DNA from: Streptomyces himalayensis subsp. himalayensis
GTDB taxonomy: Bacteria > Actinomycetota > Actinomycetes > Streptomycetales > Streptomycetaceae
Assembly (NCBI RefSeq): GCF_013778455.1
Contig: NZ_JACEHE010000011.1
Coordinates: 62,001 to 126,000 of the forward strand
Direction of reading: 5' to 3'
DNA: 64,000 bases
Positions 35,045 through 43,564 of this stretch are shown piece after piece. A program made the translations under genes and the position numbers. The first letter of the stretch is position 1; the number at the start of each line of letters is the position of its first letter. The notes below the pieces were generated by a model. It was not told the DNA's origin. It made no database searches and saw only the letters and a list, made by a program, of their open reading frames with translations.

Positions 35045-36292
35045 ATGACCGTCGCCACGGATCCGATGACTGACTGGGCGTCCAGTGGGGTCGTCGCGCT
35101 CACCGGACGCCCCGACGGCACCCCGCTCGTACCGCCCGGGCGCGCGGCGTCCCAGGCCCGCGAGCTCTCCGCCCGGATCGCCGCGCTGACAGTCGGCACC
35201 GCCGCGCCGGTCCGGCTGGACGGCGCCGAACTGCTCGCAGAACGAGCCGCGTTCACGGGCCACTCCCGGCGGGGCCGGACCTCTGCAGGCGGCGCCTGCC
35301 GACTGCTGCAGACCGCTGACGGCTGGGCTGCGGTGTCGTGTGCCCGCCCCGATGACCCCGCGCTGCTCGGCGCCCTTATCGGCACCGAGCTCACCGGTGA
35401 CCCCTGGCCCGCTGTCGCAGCTTGGCTGGGGGCGCACAGTGGCGCCGAACTGGCGGAGCGGGCCGCGCTCCTCGGCCTTGCCGCCGGTCCGGTCAGCGCA
35501 GGTGTTCCCACTCGCCTCCGGCCGTCACAGATGCCGCTGGAGCCCCGGCCCGTAGACGGCCTGCTCGTCGTCGATTTCAGCGCGCTGTGGGCCGGTCCGC
35601 TCTGCGCCCACCTGCTCGGTCTCGCCGGAGCCCGCGTGGTCAAGGTCGAAACACCGACCCGCCCGGACGGCGCCCGCCGTGGCCACACCGGCTTCTACCG
35701 CTTGCTGCACGCCGGGCACGAGTCCGTCGTCCTCGACCCCGGCACCGCGTCCGGCCGTCGTGCGCTGGCCGCGCTCGTGGCCGCCGCCGACATCGTGATC
35801 GAGGCCTCCCGCTCGCGCGCACTGGCCCGCTTCGGCCTCGACGCCCACGCCGCGGTGGCCGCCGGTACCACCTGGATCTCCATCACCGCCGCCGGGCGCG
35901 GCAGCGACCGGGTCGGTTTCGGGGACGACGTGGCAGCCGCTGCCGGCCTGGTCGCCCGCGAACCCGACGGCACCCCTCTGTTCTGCGGCGACGCGATAGC
36001 CGACCCACTGACCGGCCTGACCGCCGCCGCCCTGGCGTTGACCGCCCCTGCCGACGGCTCCGGTGTCCTGCACGATGTCGCGATGACCGACGTCGTCGCC
36101 GCCACACTGGACGACGAACCACCCGGGCCCGCCACCGCAGCCCGCCCCACCGGCACGGGGTGGACGGTCGAGACCGCCGACGGATGCGTCGCCGTCGCGG
36201 AACCCCGTCGGCGCGAACCCGCCGGGGACGCACCCCGCATGGGTGAGCACACCACCGAGGTGCTGCGCGGTCTCGGGATCCCGGCACCATGA
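35045..36292 (+). CDS. CaiB/BaiF-like CoA-transferase with apparently permuted order
   Basis: A 415-residue protein. The typical CoA-transferase beginning (VDGLLVVDFSALWAGPLCA, LAGARVVKVETP) appears only at about residue 175. The first 170 residues (TDWASSGVVALTGRPDG, CRLLQTADGWAAVS) resemble the middle and C-terminal part of the same family. FGDDVAAAAGLVA may hold the catalytic Asp. ATG 35045 is chosen because it gives the family-like MTDWASSG opening. The stop overlaps the amidohydrolase start (ATGA). Function as an acyl-CoA transferase or racemase-like enzyme is inferred. Confidence 0.78.
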   Translation: MTVATDPMTDWASSGVVALTGRPDGTPLVPPGRAASQARELSARIAALTVGTAAPVRLDGAELLAERAAFTGHSRRGRTSAGGACRLLQTADGWAAVSCARPDDPALLGALIGTELTGDPWPAVAAWLGAHSGAELAERAALLGLAAGPVSAGVPTRLRPSQMPLEPRPVDGLLVVDFSALWAGPLCAHLLGLAGARVVKVETPTRPDGARRGHTGFYRLLHAGHESVVLDPGTASGRRALAALVAAADIVIEASRSRALARFGLDAHAAVAAGTTWISITAAGRGSDRVGFGDDVAAAAGLVAREPDGTPLFCGDAIADPLTGLTAAALALTAPADGSGVLHDVAMTDVVAATLDDEPPGPATAARPTGTGWTVETADGCVAVAEPRRREPAGDAPRMGEHTTEVLRGLGIPAP

Positions 36293-37740
36293 CCCGCGTA
36301 CTCAGGACGGACAGCCTGGTGAGCATCGGCAGCCTGCTGCTGCGCGACGCCGAGCTCGACGACGGCCGTCGCGCCGACGTCCGTATCACCGCCGGACGCA
36401 TCGCGGAGATCGCCCCGGCCCTGCCCCGCCGCCCAGGGGAGGAGAGGCTCGACTGTCGTGGTGGCGCGCTGCTGCCGGGCCTTGTCGACCACCATCTGCA
36501 CCTGCACGCCCTCGCCGCCCACCAGCGCTCAACACCCTGCGGACCACCAGCCGTTCGCGACACGGCCGCACTCGGCGAGGCGCTCGCCAAGGCGGCGCCC
36601 GACGAGCACGGCTGGATCCGCGGCACCGGCTACCACGAGGCCGTCGCCGGCGACCTTGACGCGGCCGCCCTGGACCGGCTCCACCCTCACCGCCCCGTGC
36701 GTATCCAGCACCGCAGCGGCGCTCTCTGGATCCTCAACACCGCAGCCGCGACCGCCCTCTCCCTCGCCCACGGCGACCACCCCGGCATCGAACGGCACGC
36801 GGACGGCACGCCGACCGGCCGGTTGTGGCGTGCCGACGACTGGCTGCGCACCCGCCTACCACGCACCCGCCCGCCCGGTCTCGCGGACATCGGCCACCAG
36901 CTCGCCCGGTTCGGCATCACCGCCGTCACCGACGCCACACCCGACGTGGCTCCGGGCGCCCTTGCTGCCATCACCGCCGACATGGAGAGCGGGGCGCTTC
37001 CCCAGCGGGTTCACCTTCTCGGCGCCCCGCTCGGAGCCTCCTCTGACGGCACCCCACCCGGCCCCCGCCGCCCCACGATCGGCCCCTACAAGATCGTCCT
37101 GGCCGACTCGGGCCTGCCCGCGCTCGACGACCTCATCGAACTCATCCGCGCGGCGCACACCGACGGCCGAGCCGTGGCCGTGCACGCCGTGACCCGCGAG
37201 GCGCTCGTGCTTCTGCTGGTGGCCTTGCGGGAGGCAGGTCCCCGGCCCGGTGACCGCATCGAACACGCAGCCGTCGTCCCCCGCGAGTTGATCGGCGACA
37301 TCGCCGCGCTCGGGCTGTGCGTCGTGACCCAGCCCGGTTTCCCCGCCGACCGCGGCGACGACTACGCACGCGACGTCCCCGCCGACGATCACGCGGACCT
37401 CTACCGCTGCCGCTCCCTCACCGACGCCGGCATTCCGCTGGCCCTGTCCTCCGACGCTCCGTACGGGCCGCTGGACCCCTGGGCCGTCATCGCAGCCGCA
37501 GTGCAGCGCAAGACCCCGCTCGGCGACATGCTCGCCCCCGAGGAGACACTCACCCCGGCCGCCGCCCTCCATGCCTACCTAGGCCCGCCCGAGGACCCCG
37601 GCGGGCCACCCCGGCGCGTCCGGCGCGGCGAGCCCGCCGACCTGGTCCTGCTGCACACCGGGCGCGCCACGGCACTGGCCGATCCCACGTCCGACCTGGT
37701 CCGGATGACCCTCATGGGAACCGCGGAACCTCCCGATTGA
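36289..37740 (+). CDS. YtcJ-like amidohydrolase
   Basis: A 483-residue metal-dependent hydrolase of the amidohydrolase_3 group. The metal-binding HxH is in GLVDHHLHLHALAAHQ, the VAVHAVTREALVLLL and RIEHAAVVPREL segments carry further histidines, and the catalytic Asp is in LALSSDAPYGPLDPWAVI. The fold and PLDPWAV are typical of YtcJ-type enzymes acting on N-acyl or cyclic amides. ATG overlaps the CoA-transferase stop. It ends 50 nt before a convergent hydrolase with a hairpin in between. Confidence 0.87.
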   Translation: MTRVLRTDSLVSIGSLLLRDAELDDGRRADVRITAGRIAEIAPALPRRPGEERLDCRGGALLPGLVDHHLHLHALAAHQRSTPCGPPAVRDTAALGEALAKAAPDEHGWIRGTGYHEAVAGDLDAAALDRLHPHRPVRIQHRSGALWILNTAAATALSLAHGDHPGIERHADGTPTGRLWRADDWLRTRLPRTRPPGLADIGHQLARFGITAVTDATPDVAPGALAAITADMESGALPQRVHLLGAPLGASSDGTPPGPRRPTIGPYKIVLADSGLPALDDLIELIRAAHTDGRAVAVHAVTREALVLLLVALREAGPRPGDRIEHAAVVPRELIGDIAALGLCVVTQPGFPADRGDDYARDVPADDHADLYRCRSLTDAGIPLALSSDAPYGPLDPWAVIAAAVQRKTPLGDMLAPEETLTPAAALHAYLGPPEDPGGPPRRVRRGEPADLVLLHTGRATALADPTSDLVRMTLMGTAEPPD

Positions 37741-37748
37741 AATGGGAA

Positions 37749-37786
37749 CCCGCCTGGGGCCCAAGTCCCTTGCCGGCGCAGGCGGG
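37749..37786. terminator. Hairpin between convergent genes
   Basis: Perfect arms CCCGCCTG and CAGGCGGG are separated by 22 nt and lie exactly between the stops of two convergent genes. There is no T-run, as is usual for high-GC actinomycete terminators. It could serve both strands. Confidence 0.5.
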
Positions 37787-37790
37787 CAGA

Positions 37791-38546
37791 TCAGAGGGCA
37801 CGGCCCAGGAGGTCCAGAAGGGCTGTCCAGTGGCGTTCCGCCGCTTCGGGGTTGTAGGCGGCGGTGTCGGACTGCGTATAGCCGTGGTGCGCGCCGGAGT
37901 AGACCTCGGTGCGGTGGCGGACGCCGGCCGCGGTGAGGGCTTTGTCGAGGCGGTCGATCTGCTCGGCGGGCAGGGAGCGGTCCTGGTCGGCGTGGCCGAA
38001 GTACAGCTCGGCGGTGATGCGGTCGGCGACCAGGTGCGGGCTGTCGGGGGCCTCGGTGGCCAGGTTCCCGCCGTGAAAGCCGGCCGCGGCGGCCACGCGC
38101 TCGGGGTAGGTGCCGGCGGTACGCAGCGCCAGGCCGGCGCCCATGCAGTAGCCGGTGATGCCGACGGGCCCGTCGGTCGCCTGGGGGCAGGCGGCCAGCC
38201 AGTTCAGATAGGCCTCCGCGTCGCGCATGGCCAGGTCCGGGGTGAGCGACCGCATGATCGGACGGAGCTGTTCGAAGATGCCAGGCGACTGGGAGGGGCC
38301 GATGAAGTCGGGCAGCTCCACCACCGGGGCGCGCCCGTGGCGGTAGAAGACGTTGGGAACCATCACGGTGTAGCCGGCCTCGGCGAGGCGGTCGGCCATC
38401 TTCCTCAGGTGAGGGCGCGGCCCGAAGGCGTCCATGTAGAACAGCACCGCGGGGTGAGGTCGGCCGTCGTCGGGATAGGTCACGTAGGCGTCGGCGGTGC
38501 CGTCCGGGGTGGGGACGTCCACGGATGTTCCACGCACGGCAGTCAT
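37791..38546 (-). CDS. Dienelactone hydrolase family protein
   Basis: A 251-residue alpha/beta-hydrolase. The nucleophile is a cysteine in GITGYCMGAGLALR, the dienelactone-hydrolase version of GxSxG. The acid and base lie in LYFGHADQDRSLP and YSGAHHGYTQSD. PAVLFYMDAFGPRP carries the oxyanion region. ATG 38546 follows GAGGAG. Such enzymes open lactones from ring cleavage. It stands alone, divergent from the amidohydrolase-P450 operon. Confidence 0.88.
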   Translation of the reverse strand: MTAVRGTSVDVPTPDGTADAYVTYPDDGRPHPAVLFYMDAFGPRPHLRKMADRLAEAGYTVMVPNVFYRHGRAPVVELPDFIGPSQSPGIFEQLRPIMRSLTPDLAMRDAEAYLNWLAACPQATDGPVGITGYCMGAGLALRTAGTYPERVAAAAGFHGGNLATEAPDSPHLVADRITAELYFGHADQDRSLPAEQIDRLDKALTAAGVRHRTEVYSGAHHGYTQSDTAAYNPEAAERHWTALLDLLGRAL

Positions 38547-38755
38547 GGTGCTCCTCTTCCCTCTGCTCTCGCTTGGTCCCTCTGCTCTCACGTGCTGCAC
38601 AAGCACTCGAGCCTATCGGGGGCCTGCGCTCGACCTTCAGCAGGACCGGTTGAGGGACTCGGACGGCAGTGATCGGCTCGCGGACCTCGCGCGCACGGCG
38701 AGCGTCGAGATCCAGAAGTACCCCTGCGCCGAGACGTTGCGGTAGAGCACATATG

Positions 38756-38770
38756 GAGAATACGCTTCTC
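38756..38770. promoter_or_regulatory. Operator-like palindrome (11/12)
   Basis: GAGAATACGCTTCTC matches 11 of 12 positions of GAGAAT-N3-ATTCTC and ends 22 nt before the amidohydrolase ATG, the same spacing as at 7593-7607. It is also in the divergent gap to the dienelactone hydrolase. Confidence 0.68.
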
Positions 38771-38792
38771 GTATCGAGCAAAGGAGGATCTC

Positions 38793-39971
38793 ATGCCCTC
38801 GCGCGTGCTGCCGTATCCGCTGTTCGACGCGGACAACCACCTGTACGAGACCGAGGAGTCGCTGACCAAGTACCTGCCCAAGCAGTACCGAGACGCGATC
38901 CAGTACGTGCAGGTGAACGGCCGTACCAAGATCGCCGTCCGCGGTCAGATCAGCGATTACATCCCCAACCCCACCTTCGAGGTGGTCGCCCGCCCCGGCG
39001 CGATGGAGGAGTACTTCCGGAACGGCAACCCCGAGGGCAAGAGCCGCAGGGAGATCTTCGGCGAGCCGATGCGGTCCATTCCCGCCTTCCGTGAACCGGC
39101 CCCGCGGCTGGAGCTGATGGACGAACTGGGCATCAACCGGACCCTGATGTTCCCCACGCTGGCCAGCCTCGTCGAAGAGCGCATGCGCGACGATCCGGAG
39201 CTGATCCACGTGGTCGTCCACGCCCTCAACCAGTGGCTGCACGAGACCTGGTCGTTCAACTACAAGGAGCGCATCTTCACCGTCCCGGTGATCAGCCTCC
39301 CCATCGTCGAGAAGGCGATCGAGGAACTCGACTGGTGCGTCGAGCGCGGTGCCCGGGCGATCCTGGTCCGGCCGGCTCCCGTTCCCGGGTTCCGGGGCCC
39401 GCGGTCCTTCGCGTTGCCCGAGTTCGATCCGTTCTGGAAGCGTGTCGTCGAGCACGGCGTCCTGGTCACCATGCACTCGTCGGACAGCGGCTATTCCCGG
39501 TACACCAGCGAGTGGGAAGGCGCCGACCAGGAGATGCTGCCGTTCAAGACCAACACCTTCCGGATGGTCGGTGAGTGGCGGCCGGTCCAGGACGCGGTGG
39601 CGTCGTGGGTGTGCCACGGTGCGCTGTTCCGCTTCCCCGAGCTGAAGATCGCGGTCATCGAGAACGGCTCCAGCTGGGTGGCGCCGTTGCTGGAGACCCT
39701 GGCGGACGTCTACAAGAAGGCTCCGGAGGGCTTCGGCGGTGACCCGGTGGCGGCCGTCAAGCGCAACATCCACGTCAGCCCGTTCTGGGAGGAGGACCTG
39801 GGTGAGCTGGCCGACCTCATCGGCGTCGACAAGGTGCTGTTCGGTTCGGACTACCCGCACCCCGAGGGCCTGGCGGAGCCGACGAGTTACCTCGAAGCGA
39901 TCAAGCACATGAGCGAGGAGCACCAGGCCAAGATCATGGGCGGCAACCTGGCCAGGCTGCTGTCCGTATGA
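38793..39971 (+). CDS. Amidohydrolase 2 (ACMSD-like) family protein
   Basis: A 392-residue TIM-barrel metal enzyme. The first metal site is FDADNHLYE, the Asp-x-Asp-x-His variant of this subfamily. The others are GVLVTMHSSD and VLFGSDYPHPEGLAEPT, with the catalytic Asp. Homologues are frequent beside oxygenases and acyl-CoA dehydrogenases in mycobacteria and may act as decarboxylases or hydrolases on ring-cleavage products. The ATG follows a strong AAAGGAGG. It leads an operon with a short open frame, a P450 and a ferredoxin. Confidence 0.9.
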   Translation: MPSRVLPYPLFDADNHLYETEESLTKYLPKQYRDAIQYVQVNGRTKIAVRGQISDYIPNPTFEVVARPGAMEEYFRNGNPEGKSRREIFGEPMRSIPAFREPAPRLELMDELGINRTLMFPTLASLVEERMRDDPELIHVVVHALNQWLHETWSFNYKERIFTVPVISLPIVEKAIEELDWCVERGARAILVRPAPVPGFRGPRSFALPEFDPFWKRVVEHGVLVTMHSSDSGYSRYTSEWEGADQEMLPFKTNTFRMVGEWRPVQDAVASWVCHGALFRFPELKIAVIENGSSWVAPLLETLADVYKKAPEGFGGDPVAAVKRNIHVSPFWEEDLGELADLIGVDKVLFGSDYPHPEGLAEPTSYLEAIKHMSEEHQAKIMGGNLARLLSV

Positions 39972-40153
39972 CGGGGGAGACCATCCCCGGGACGGTCTTG
40001 AGTGCGCGCGACCGCTCAGGCGGCGCCGAAGCGGTCGTCGATGCGCCTCTGCCGCTCGTTGCCCCTGCCGCTCGTCGACGGCGGCGAGGCCGAACCGCAC
40101 CGTGTCACCGAGCCGCAGCCGTGACCACGCCGAAGGGAACGTACGAACAGTGA
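39968..40153 (+). CDS. Possible 61-aa coupled ORF between amidohydrolase and P450
   Basis: This short frame starts with ATGA overlapping the amidohydrolase stop and ends with a TGA overlapping the P450 GTG. The double coupling is unusual for a chance frame. The first 30 codons show high GC at third positions; the second half is Arg/Ala-rich and less convincing. I recognise no domain. It could be a coupling peptide, the remnant of a decayed gene, or chance. Confidence 0.3.
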   Translation: MTGETIPGTVLSARDRSGGAEAVVDAPLPLVAPAARRRRRGRTAPCHRAAAVTTPKGTYEQ

Positions 40154-41457
40154 AGGACTACGAGTCGGCCGACTTCTTCCGGGACGAGGGGCTCATCGAG
40201 GACCCCTACCCGTACTTCGACGCGCTGCGTGCGCAGTGCCCCGTACGCCGGGAGAACCACCACGACGTGGTGATGGTGACGGGATACGAGGAGGCCGTGC
40301 AGATCTACAACGACACCGACACCTTCTCCGCGTGCAACTCGGTGACCGGCCCGTTCCCCGGCTTCCCCGTCCCGCTCGAGGGCGACGACGTCAGCGAGCT
40401 GATCGAGCAGCACCGCGACGAACTCCCGATGAGCGACCAGCTGCCCACGCTCGACCCGCCGGTCCACACGGACCACCGTGCGCTGCTGATGCGCCTGATC
40501 ACTCCGAAGCGGCTCAAGGAGAACGAGGCGGCGATGTGGCACCTCGCCGACGGCCTCCTCGACGACTTCCTCGCCGGCGGCGAAGCCGAGTTCATCAACG
40601 GGTTCGCGGGCCCCTTCACCATGCTCGTCATCGCCGACCTCCTCGGCGTACCGGAAGAGGACCGGGCAGAGGTCGCCGAGGAGCTGCGACACGGGCCGCC
40701 CGCCGGCGCGGCCATGGGCAGCACCAGCGAGGGCACCATGGCGCACTCGCCCCTTGAGCACCTGTACGACCGGGTGGCGCGCTACATCGAGGACCGCCGC
40801 CGGGCGCCGCGCGAGGACGTCCTCTCGGGCCTCGCCGCCGCGACGTTCCCCGATGGCCGGCTGCCCGACGTCGCCGATGTCGTACGCGTCGCCGCCAACC
40901 TCTTCGCTGCAGGCCAGGAGACGACCGTCCGCCTCCTCGGTACGGCACTCAAGCTGATCGCAGAACGTCCCGAGCTTCAGCGGCAGTTGCGTGCCGAGCG
41001 TGACCGCATCCCCGCCTTCGTAGAGGAGGTGCTGCGCATCGAGAGCCCGGTCAAGGGGGACTTCCGGTTGTCCAAGGTCCCGACGACGGTGGGCGGGGTC
41101 GACATCCCGGCCGGTAGGACGGTGATGGTGCTCAACGGGGCCGCCAACCGGGACCCCCGCCAGTTCGCATGCCCCGCGGACTTCGACATCGGGCGTTCGA
41201 ACGTCCGCCGCCACCTCGCCTTCGGTCGCGGCGTGCACACCTGCCCGGGAGCGCCGCTGGCCCGTGCGGAGGCCCGGGTGGCCATCGAGCGGCTCCTCGA
41301 CCGCACCACCGACATCCGCCTCGCGGAGGAGAAGCACGGCCCCGAGGGCGCCCGCCGCTACCGCTACGTCCCGACGTTCATGCTGCGCGGACTGACGCGT
41401 CTCTTCCTGGAGTTCACGCTCGCCGACGCCCCTGCTGCCGAGGAAGTCGCCCGATGA
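40150..41457 (+). CDS. Cytochrome P450
   Basis: A 435-residue bacterial class I P450 monooxygenase. The heme-thiolate motif FGRGVHTCPGAPLAR has Cys at about residue 365. The I-helix AAGQETTVRLL has the acid-Thr pair, the ExxR is in EEVLRIESPVKG, and a PPVHTDHR segment lies in the C-helix region. GTG 40150 is preferred to an ATG 48 nt upstream because it gives the usual DFFRDEGLIEDPYPYF start. The next gene encodes a ferredoxin that overlaps by four bases. A ferredoxin reductase is not in the window. It likely hydroxylates a hydrophobic substrate of the local pathway. Confidence 0.93.
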   Translation: MKDYESADFFRDEGLIEDPYPYFDALRAQCPVRRENHHDVVMVTGYEEAVQIYNDTDTFSACNSVTGPFPGFPVPLEGDDVSELIEQHRDELPMSDQLPTLDPPVHTDHRALLMRLITPKRLKENEAAMWHLADGLLDDFLAGGEAEFINGFAGPFTMLVIADLLGVPEEDRAEVAEELRHGPPAGAAMGSTSEGTMAHSPLEHLYDRVARYIEDRRRAPREDVLSGLAAATFPDGRLPDVADVVRVAANLFAAGQETTVRLLGTALKLIAERPELQRQLRAERDRIPAFVEEVLRIESPVKGDFRLSKVPTTVGGVDIPAGRTVMVLNGAANRDPRQFACPADFDIGRSNVRRHLAFGRGVHTCPGAPLARAEARVAIERLLDRTTDIRLAEEKHGPEGARRYRYVPTFMLRGLTRLFLEFTLADAPAAEEVAR

Positions 41458-41642
41458 AGGTCACCGTCGACGACGAACGCTGCCGCGGTCACGGGGTGTG
41501 CTGCGTGGCCTGTCCCGAGGTGTTCGTCCTGACCGACGACGGCTACACCGTGGTGGAGACACCCGAGGTGCCCGTCGAGTTCGAGCAGGCGGTGCGCAGC
41601 GCCGCCGCGTCCTGTCCCGAACGCGCCATCACCACGAGCTGA
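41454..41642 (+). CDS. [3Fe-4S]-type ferredoxin
   Basis: A 62-residue ferredoxin. Cluster-ligand candidates are Cys10, Cys16 and Cys54 in the arrangement CRGHGVC...CP, typical of P450-partner ferredoxins. Two further cysteines (Cys17, Cys20) are unusual and might allow a different cluster. ATG 41454 overlaps the P450 stop. It would pass electrons to the P450. It ends 18 nt before the convergent TetR gene. Confidence 0.92.
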   Translation: MKVTVDDERCRGHGVCCVACPEVFVLTDDGYTVVETPEVPVEFEQAVRSAAASCPERAITTS

Positions 41643-41660
41643 GGGCCGGAACAAGGTCTC

Positions 41661-42341
41661 CTACCGGGTGTGGGTGAATCCCCTGGAGCAGAAGTCCCAG
41701 ATCTCGTCGGCCGTGATGGGGTGAGCGCTCTCGTCGTCGGGAGCGCCGCTGGACTGGGCGTTGAACATGACGGTCTGCATGGTCATGGCGGCCAGGCGGC
41801 GGGGCTTGGGGCCGGGGCGCAGCCGGCCGGCGGTCTCGGCCTCTGTCATCAGCTCGGTGAACAGGGTGAGCAGCGGCGCGTGGGCGAACTTCACCTCGGC
41901 GGGGTGGGAGACCAGCAACCTCGGGGCGAAATCGGTGAACAGAGGGCGCTGCGCGGTCGGGTCGGGGCGTGAAAGCTCGAACAGCAGTTGGACGGCGACC
42001 TTGAGGCGGTCCAGCGGATCGGAATGGCCGGACGCGGCGGCGCGGATCTGGTCGGCCGTCCGGTTCATGGCGTCTTCGAACAGGGCGAGCAGCAGTTCGT
42101 GCTTGCCGTCGAAGTGCTGGTAGAAGCTGCGCAGCGACTGGCGGGACCGCTCGATGACCTCCTGCACGGTGAAGTCGGTGGTGCCCTTCTCCGCCATGAT
42201 CGCCTGCGCGGCGCCGAGGAACCGCTCCACCCTCTGCTCGGCTCGGCGTTTCGCAGCCTGGGTGGAACGCTCGATCGCACGCTGCTTCCAGGCCGGCTCT
42301 TCGCTCGGTGTGCTCACGGGCTGACTCGTCTTCTGCGCCAT
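41661..42341 (-). CDS. TetR-family regulator, candidate for the GAGAAT regulon
   Basis: A 226-residue TetR protein. A basic N-terminal extension of about 35 residues precedes the helix-turn-helix (TVQEVIERSRQSLRSFYQHF, residues about 55-75). A helical ligand domain follows. It lies between the P450 operon and the acyl-CoA dehydrogenase operon. A perfect copy of GAGAAT-N3-ATTCTC is 91 nt upstream of its start, between it and the divergent genes. This makes it the best local candidate for the protein reading that palindrome. Its own leader contains a separate palindrome, ACTGCAGT (42354-42361). Confidence 0.88.
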   Translation of the reverse strand: MAQKTSQPVSTPSEEPAWKQRAIERSTQAAKRRAEQRVERFLGAAQAIMAEKGTTDFTVQEVIERSRQSLRSFYQHFDGKHELLLALFEDAMNRTADQIRAAASGHSDPLDRLKVAVQLLFELSRPDPTAQRPLFTDFAPRLLVSHPAEVKFAHAPLLTLFTELMTEAETAGRLRPGPKPRRLAAMTMQTVMFNAQSSGAPDDESAHPITADEIWDFCSRGFTHTR

Positions 42342-42431
42342 GAGGAGAACATTACTGCAGTGTTGGGGGAGGGATTTTTCTCTTCGATCGGACGTCTGCA
42401 GGGCGAGTGGAGACTATTACTTTCGCTTCAT

Positions 42432-42446
42432 GAGAATGTTATTCTC
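42432..42446. promoter_or_regulatory. Operator-like palindrome, perfect copy
   Basis: GAGAATGTTATTCTC is perfect. It lies between the divergent TetR gene and the acyl-CoA dehydrogenase operon. A weaker half-matching copy (GAGACTATTACTTTC) starts at 42410, 22 nt upstream, which is about two helical turns. Confidence 0.72.
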
Positions 42447-42486
42447 CCACGTTGTATGCACCGGAACTCTGGCAAGGAGGCCGTTC

Positions 42487-42576
42487 GTGGCTCGGGACTT
42501 CCAGAACTACCGCGAGTTCGGGCAGTTGACGCCATCGGCCGGCGGCTTCGTCACCGGAGGCCGGGATGCTCTTTGA
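42487..42576 (+). CDS. Possible 29-aa ORF with strong ribosome-binding site
   Basis: A GTG-started short frame preceded by AAGGAGG at ideal spacing. The peptide begins ARDFQNYREFGQL after the start and ends GGRDAL. Third codon positions are GC-rich. It overlaps the start of the acyl-CoA dehydrogenase by 11 nt, so it would couple translation into that gene. No family is recognised; it could be a leader peptide or a truncated gene start. Confidence 0.4.
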   Translation: MARDFQNYREFGQLTPSAGGFVTGGRDAL

Positions 42577-43564
42577 ATTCGACCCCGACCAGCGGCTGTG
42601 GCAGGACACCGTCCGGGACGCGGTAGCCAAGGAGTGCCCGCCTGCCCTGGTCCGGTCCGTGGTGGACGGCGGGGCGGACCCTGCACCCCTCTGGCGCACC
42701 TACAACGGCCTCGGCTGGACAGAGCTCACGGATCCGACCGAGGCGGTCGAACTCGGGATCGTCCTGGAGGAGTTGGGGAGGGCCGTCGATCCGACGCCCT
42801 ATCTGGCGACGATGACGCAGTTCGCACCCCTCGCTCGGGCGGGCACGTGGGCCGGGCAGTCCGGGGCCGCCGCATTCGGAGGGGTGAACGCCCGCCGGGA
42901 CCAGGAGGGCTGGGTGCTCGAAGGCACCGCCCGGCATGTGCTGGACGGCGACCGGGCCGACTCGCTGGCCGTCGTCACCCGGGAAGGCGTCTTCGTGGTG
43001 CCCGCCGAGGAGGCGACGGCCGTGCGCACCTCCGTCTTCGACCCGCTCCTGCACGTCGCCGATGTCACCTTCGCCGGGGTACGGGTCACCGACGACGCAC
43101 GCGGCACGGCCGACCCGGAGCGCGCCCGCCACCTCGCCCTCGCCGGCCTGGCCCTGACGATGGTCGGCGCCTGCCGCCGGATTCTCGACCTGACCCTCGA
43201 GCACGTACGCACCCGCCGCCAGTTCGACGCCCTCATCGGCTCCTTCCAGGCCGTCCAGCACAAGGCGGTCGACATGCACGTGGCGATCGAGCGGGCCCGT
43301 GCCCTCGCCTACTTTGCGATGATGACGATCGCCGCCGACGACCCGCGCCGCCGGATGGCCGCATCCATGGCGAAGGCCGCGGCGGGGGAGTGTCAGGCCC
43401 TTGTGTTCCGCCACGGCGTGCAGCTGTTCGGAGCGATGGGGACCACCTGGGAAAACGACCTGCAGTTCGCGCTCAAGCGGGCCAAGGCGGGCGAGCTGCT
43501 GCTCGGCGGTGCGGCCGAGCACCGGGCGCTGATCGCCGAGGAGTGCCATGCGACTGACCTTTGA
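42566..43564 (+). CDS. Short acyl-CoA dehydrogenase-like subunit (probable beta partner)
   Basis: A 332-residue acyl-CoA dehydrogenase-fold protein, shorter than the usual 380-400. The N-terminus is LFEFDPDQRLWQDTVRD; ILDLTLEHVRTRRQFDALIG and QAVQHKAVDMHVAIERARA form the C-terminal helices. VQLFGAMGTTWENDLQF stands where GGxGYxxE is usual. It closely parallels the 328-residue subunit at 21557-22543. It overlaps the next dehydrogenase gene by 17 nt, consistent with a heteromeric enzyme. Confidence 0.87.
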   Translation: MLFEFDPDQRLWQDTVRDAVAKECPPALVRSVVDGGADPAPLWRTYNGLGWTELTDPTEAVELGIVLEELGRAVDPTPYLATMTQFAPLARAGTWAGQSGAAAFGGVNARRDQEGWVLEGTARHVLDGDRADSLAVVTREGVFVVPAEEATAVRTSVFDPLLHVADVTFAGVRVTDDARGTADPERARHLALAGLALTMVGACRRILDLTLEHVRTRRQFDALIGSFQAVQHKAVDMHVAIERARALAYFAMMTIAADDPRRRMAASMAKAAAGECQALVFRHGVQLFGAMGTTWENDLQFALKRAKAGELLLGGAAEHRALIAEECHATDL

